A stretch of DNA of 12,832 bases from RYN-431 sp036388295 (GTDB taxonomy: Bacteria; Planctomycetota; Phycisphaerae; Tepidisphaerales; Tepidisphaeraceae). The notes under the pieces are model-generated. The model saw only the letters and a list, made by a program, of their open reading frames with translations, ran no database searches and was not told the DNA's origin. Of the stretch, positions 11,564 through 12,832 are shown in pieces; positions within the stretch are counted from its first letter, which is position 1; the number at the start of each line of letters is the position of its first letter. Both the position numbers and the translations under genes were made by a program. The stretch is from the NCBI GenBank assembly GCA_036388295.1, contig DASVSC010000275.1, positions 1 to 12,832 of the forward strand, read 5' to 3'.

Positions 11564-12832
11564 TCACCGACGGCCCAGGAGCGCGATCACCGTAAGGCTG
11601 AAAAGCCCGATCACCGCCGGCTCCGGCACGACCGCGGCGACGGCGTCGATTTCGCCGCCGCTGTAGCCGTTCAGGCCATCGAAGCGGACGTACAGGACCG
11701 ACGCGAACGGCGATTCGGCCAGGTCGAAGCCCGCCCCGCCGGCGGCGCCGTTGTACAGGTCCAGCGCGTCGGCGGCGGTCAGGCCGGTGAGCGTCGTGCG
11801 TAAGGCTGGATTAACAGCTTTCGTCGGGTCGAGTTCGTCATCGGTCCACGCGGCCGCGGCGCGGTCCCAGCGGTAGGCGTTGGTCGGGAACATGCCGTCG
11901 CCGGTCGGGCCGTTCGTGTAGCTGTACCACTGCACATTGTCCGGGCTGACGCTCACGCGCACGTTCTCGGCGAACAGCGTGCCGAGCGTGGTGGTGTTCA
12001 GGTTCGTCGCGTCGCCGGTGTTCGGGCCGATGCTACCGGGGCTGAAAAAGGCGTTGCCGAAGACGTTGAAATCGATGCCGAACGGGTGGCTCGAATCGTT
12101 CGTGATGGCCCGGCCCATCTTCACGGTCAGGCTCTGGCCGACGCCGAAGGTGGTGATGAGTTTTTCGCCGGCGGGGCCGGTGTTGAACGTGCCCTCGATC
12201 AGCTTGGCCCGGCGCACGTCCGGCACGGCCAGGTTGCCGCTGTCGAAGCGCAACGTCGGCCGGCCGAGGACCGCGGCCGGGTCATTGTAGAGCGACGTGG
12301 CCGGCAGGTTCGCGGACGTGACCACTTCCGTGGCGAAGTCGTTCGGGTCGAACGTGTACGCCTGGGCCGACGTTGCAACCGCCAGCACCGCCGCCCCCGC
12401 CATTTGCCCGCGCCGCCGGCGCAGCGCGACAAGGCCCGTCAGCAGCAGGCCGCACAGGGCCGACGGCTCTGGCACGCTGTAGACGCTCACCGCGCCGCTG
12501 CCGAAGTAGCGCAGGTAGAGTTCGCCCGTCGTGTCGTTGTACGCCCAGATCGGCGCCTGCTGCGCCGTAATCATAGCGACCGGGCTGGCGAACTTCCGCA
12601 GCACGTCGGCGGGCGATGACGAATCGATCGGCGGCGTCGCGGACGCCGACAGCAGCGCCGCTTGCACGGCCGTCGCGTCCACGAGGGCGGCGTAGCCGAT
12701 GTCGGTCATGCCGTCGTAGAAGTCCGCCCCGCCGACGAACAGGTTGCCGCTGGCATCGAACCCGAGCGAGCCGGCCGATAGCAGGTCGGCGACGGCGCTG
12801 CCGCCCGTTTCGAAGTTCAGCGGCGTCCCGCC
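11564..12832 (-). CDS. Exported protein(s) with two successive PEP-CTERM signals in one frame (partial, runs off the right edge)
   Basis: The frame is open from the right edge (423 codons with the stop). The upstream part starts GGTPLNFETGGSA and includes LGFDASGNLFVGG, a beta-propeller-like phrase. It ends in a typical sorting signal: VPEP at visible residues 120-123, a hydrophobic stretch and RRRR at 138-141. In the same frame, at M144 (12403-12401), a signal-peptide-like stretch begins, MAGAAVLAVATSAQA, followed by a domain of about 250 residues with DPAAVLGRPT, GQSLTVKMG and FGIDFNVFGNAFF. A second signal, VVPEP plus helix plus GRR, then ends at TGA 11566-11564. PEP-CTERM signals are handled by exosortase-type enzymes at the envelope. 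Two adjacent genes that have lost the stop between them is the simplest reading. The second domain resembles planctomycete surface proteins I cannot name. Confidence 0.8.
   Translation of the reverse strand, partial: GGTPLNFETGGSAVADLLSAGSLGFDASGNLFVGGADFYDGMTDIGYAALVDATAVQAALLSASATPPIDSSSPADVLRKFASPVAMITAQQAPIWAYNDTTGELYLRYFGSGAVSVYSVPEPSALCGLLLTGLVALRRRRGQMAGAAVLAVATSAQAYTFDPNDFATEVVTSANLPATSLYNDPAAVLGRPTLRFDSGNLAVPDVRRAKLIEGTFNTGPAGEKLITTFGVGQSLTVKMGRAITNDSSHPFGIDFNVFGNAFFSPGSIGPNTGDATNLNTTTLGTLFAENVRVSVSPDNVQWYSYTNGPTGDGMFPTNAYRWDRAAAAWTDDELDPTKAVNPALRTTLTGLTAADALDLYNGAAGGAGFDLAESPFASVLYVRFDGLNGYSGGEIDAVAAVVPEPAVIGLFSLTVIALLGRR

Overview
The window looks like chromosomal DNA of a GC-rich planctomycete, probably from the Phycisphaerae side of the phylum. 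The signs are two PEP-CTERM sorting signals, a pseudopilin-like protein with an H-x9-DG motif, many antisense open frames caused by high GC, frequent GTG and TTG starts, and intergenic hairpins built from short repeats. The assignment is inference from gene content; no 16S or other taxonomic marker is present.

Layout. At 1-1724 everything is on the minus strand: a sugar-phosphate isomerase/epimerase-like TIM barrel, a four-helix membrane protein 3 bases behind it, a 389-base gap, and the start of an exported protein that runs off the left edge. At 1884-5460 a plus-strand housekeeping cluster encodes PgsA (phospholipid head groups), UppP (undecaprenyl carrier recycling), a YacL-like PIN/TRAM membrane protein and IspD (isoprenoid precursors). 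These jobs meet at the cell envelope: IspD feeds the isoprenoid pathway that makes undecaprenyl phosphate, which UppP regenerates. At 5542-9969 lies a 1475-residue soluble hybrid histidine kinase with about eight PAS domains and a receiver.

The most striking feature lies in what looks like empty DNA at 10054-10365: a tRNA-Leu(UAA) gene split between U34 and A35 of its anticodon by a 229-base group I intron. P1 to P9, the P10 contact, the terminal G and the conserved P, R and S segments can all be traced. Site and architecture match the intron long known from cyanobacterial and plastid tRNA-Leu(UAA). It carries no endonuclease gene.

At 10520-12832 the minus strand resumes: a short DUF5522-type cysteine protein overlapping the end of a pseudopilin-like gene, and an open frame from the right edge that contains two successive PEP-CTERM modules with no stop codon between them. 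Three intergenic spaces (1768-1860, 2557-2644, 11446-11552) hold long imperfect hairpins whose arms are 7- or 10-base tandem repeats. Each touches or nearly touches a start codon lacking a clear Shine-Dalgarno sequence.
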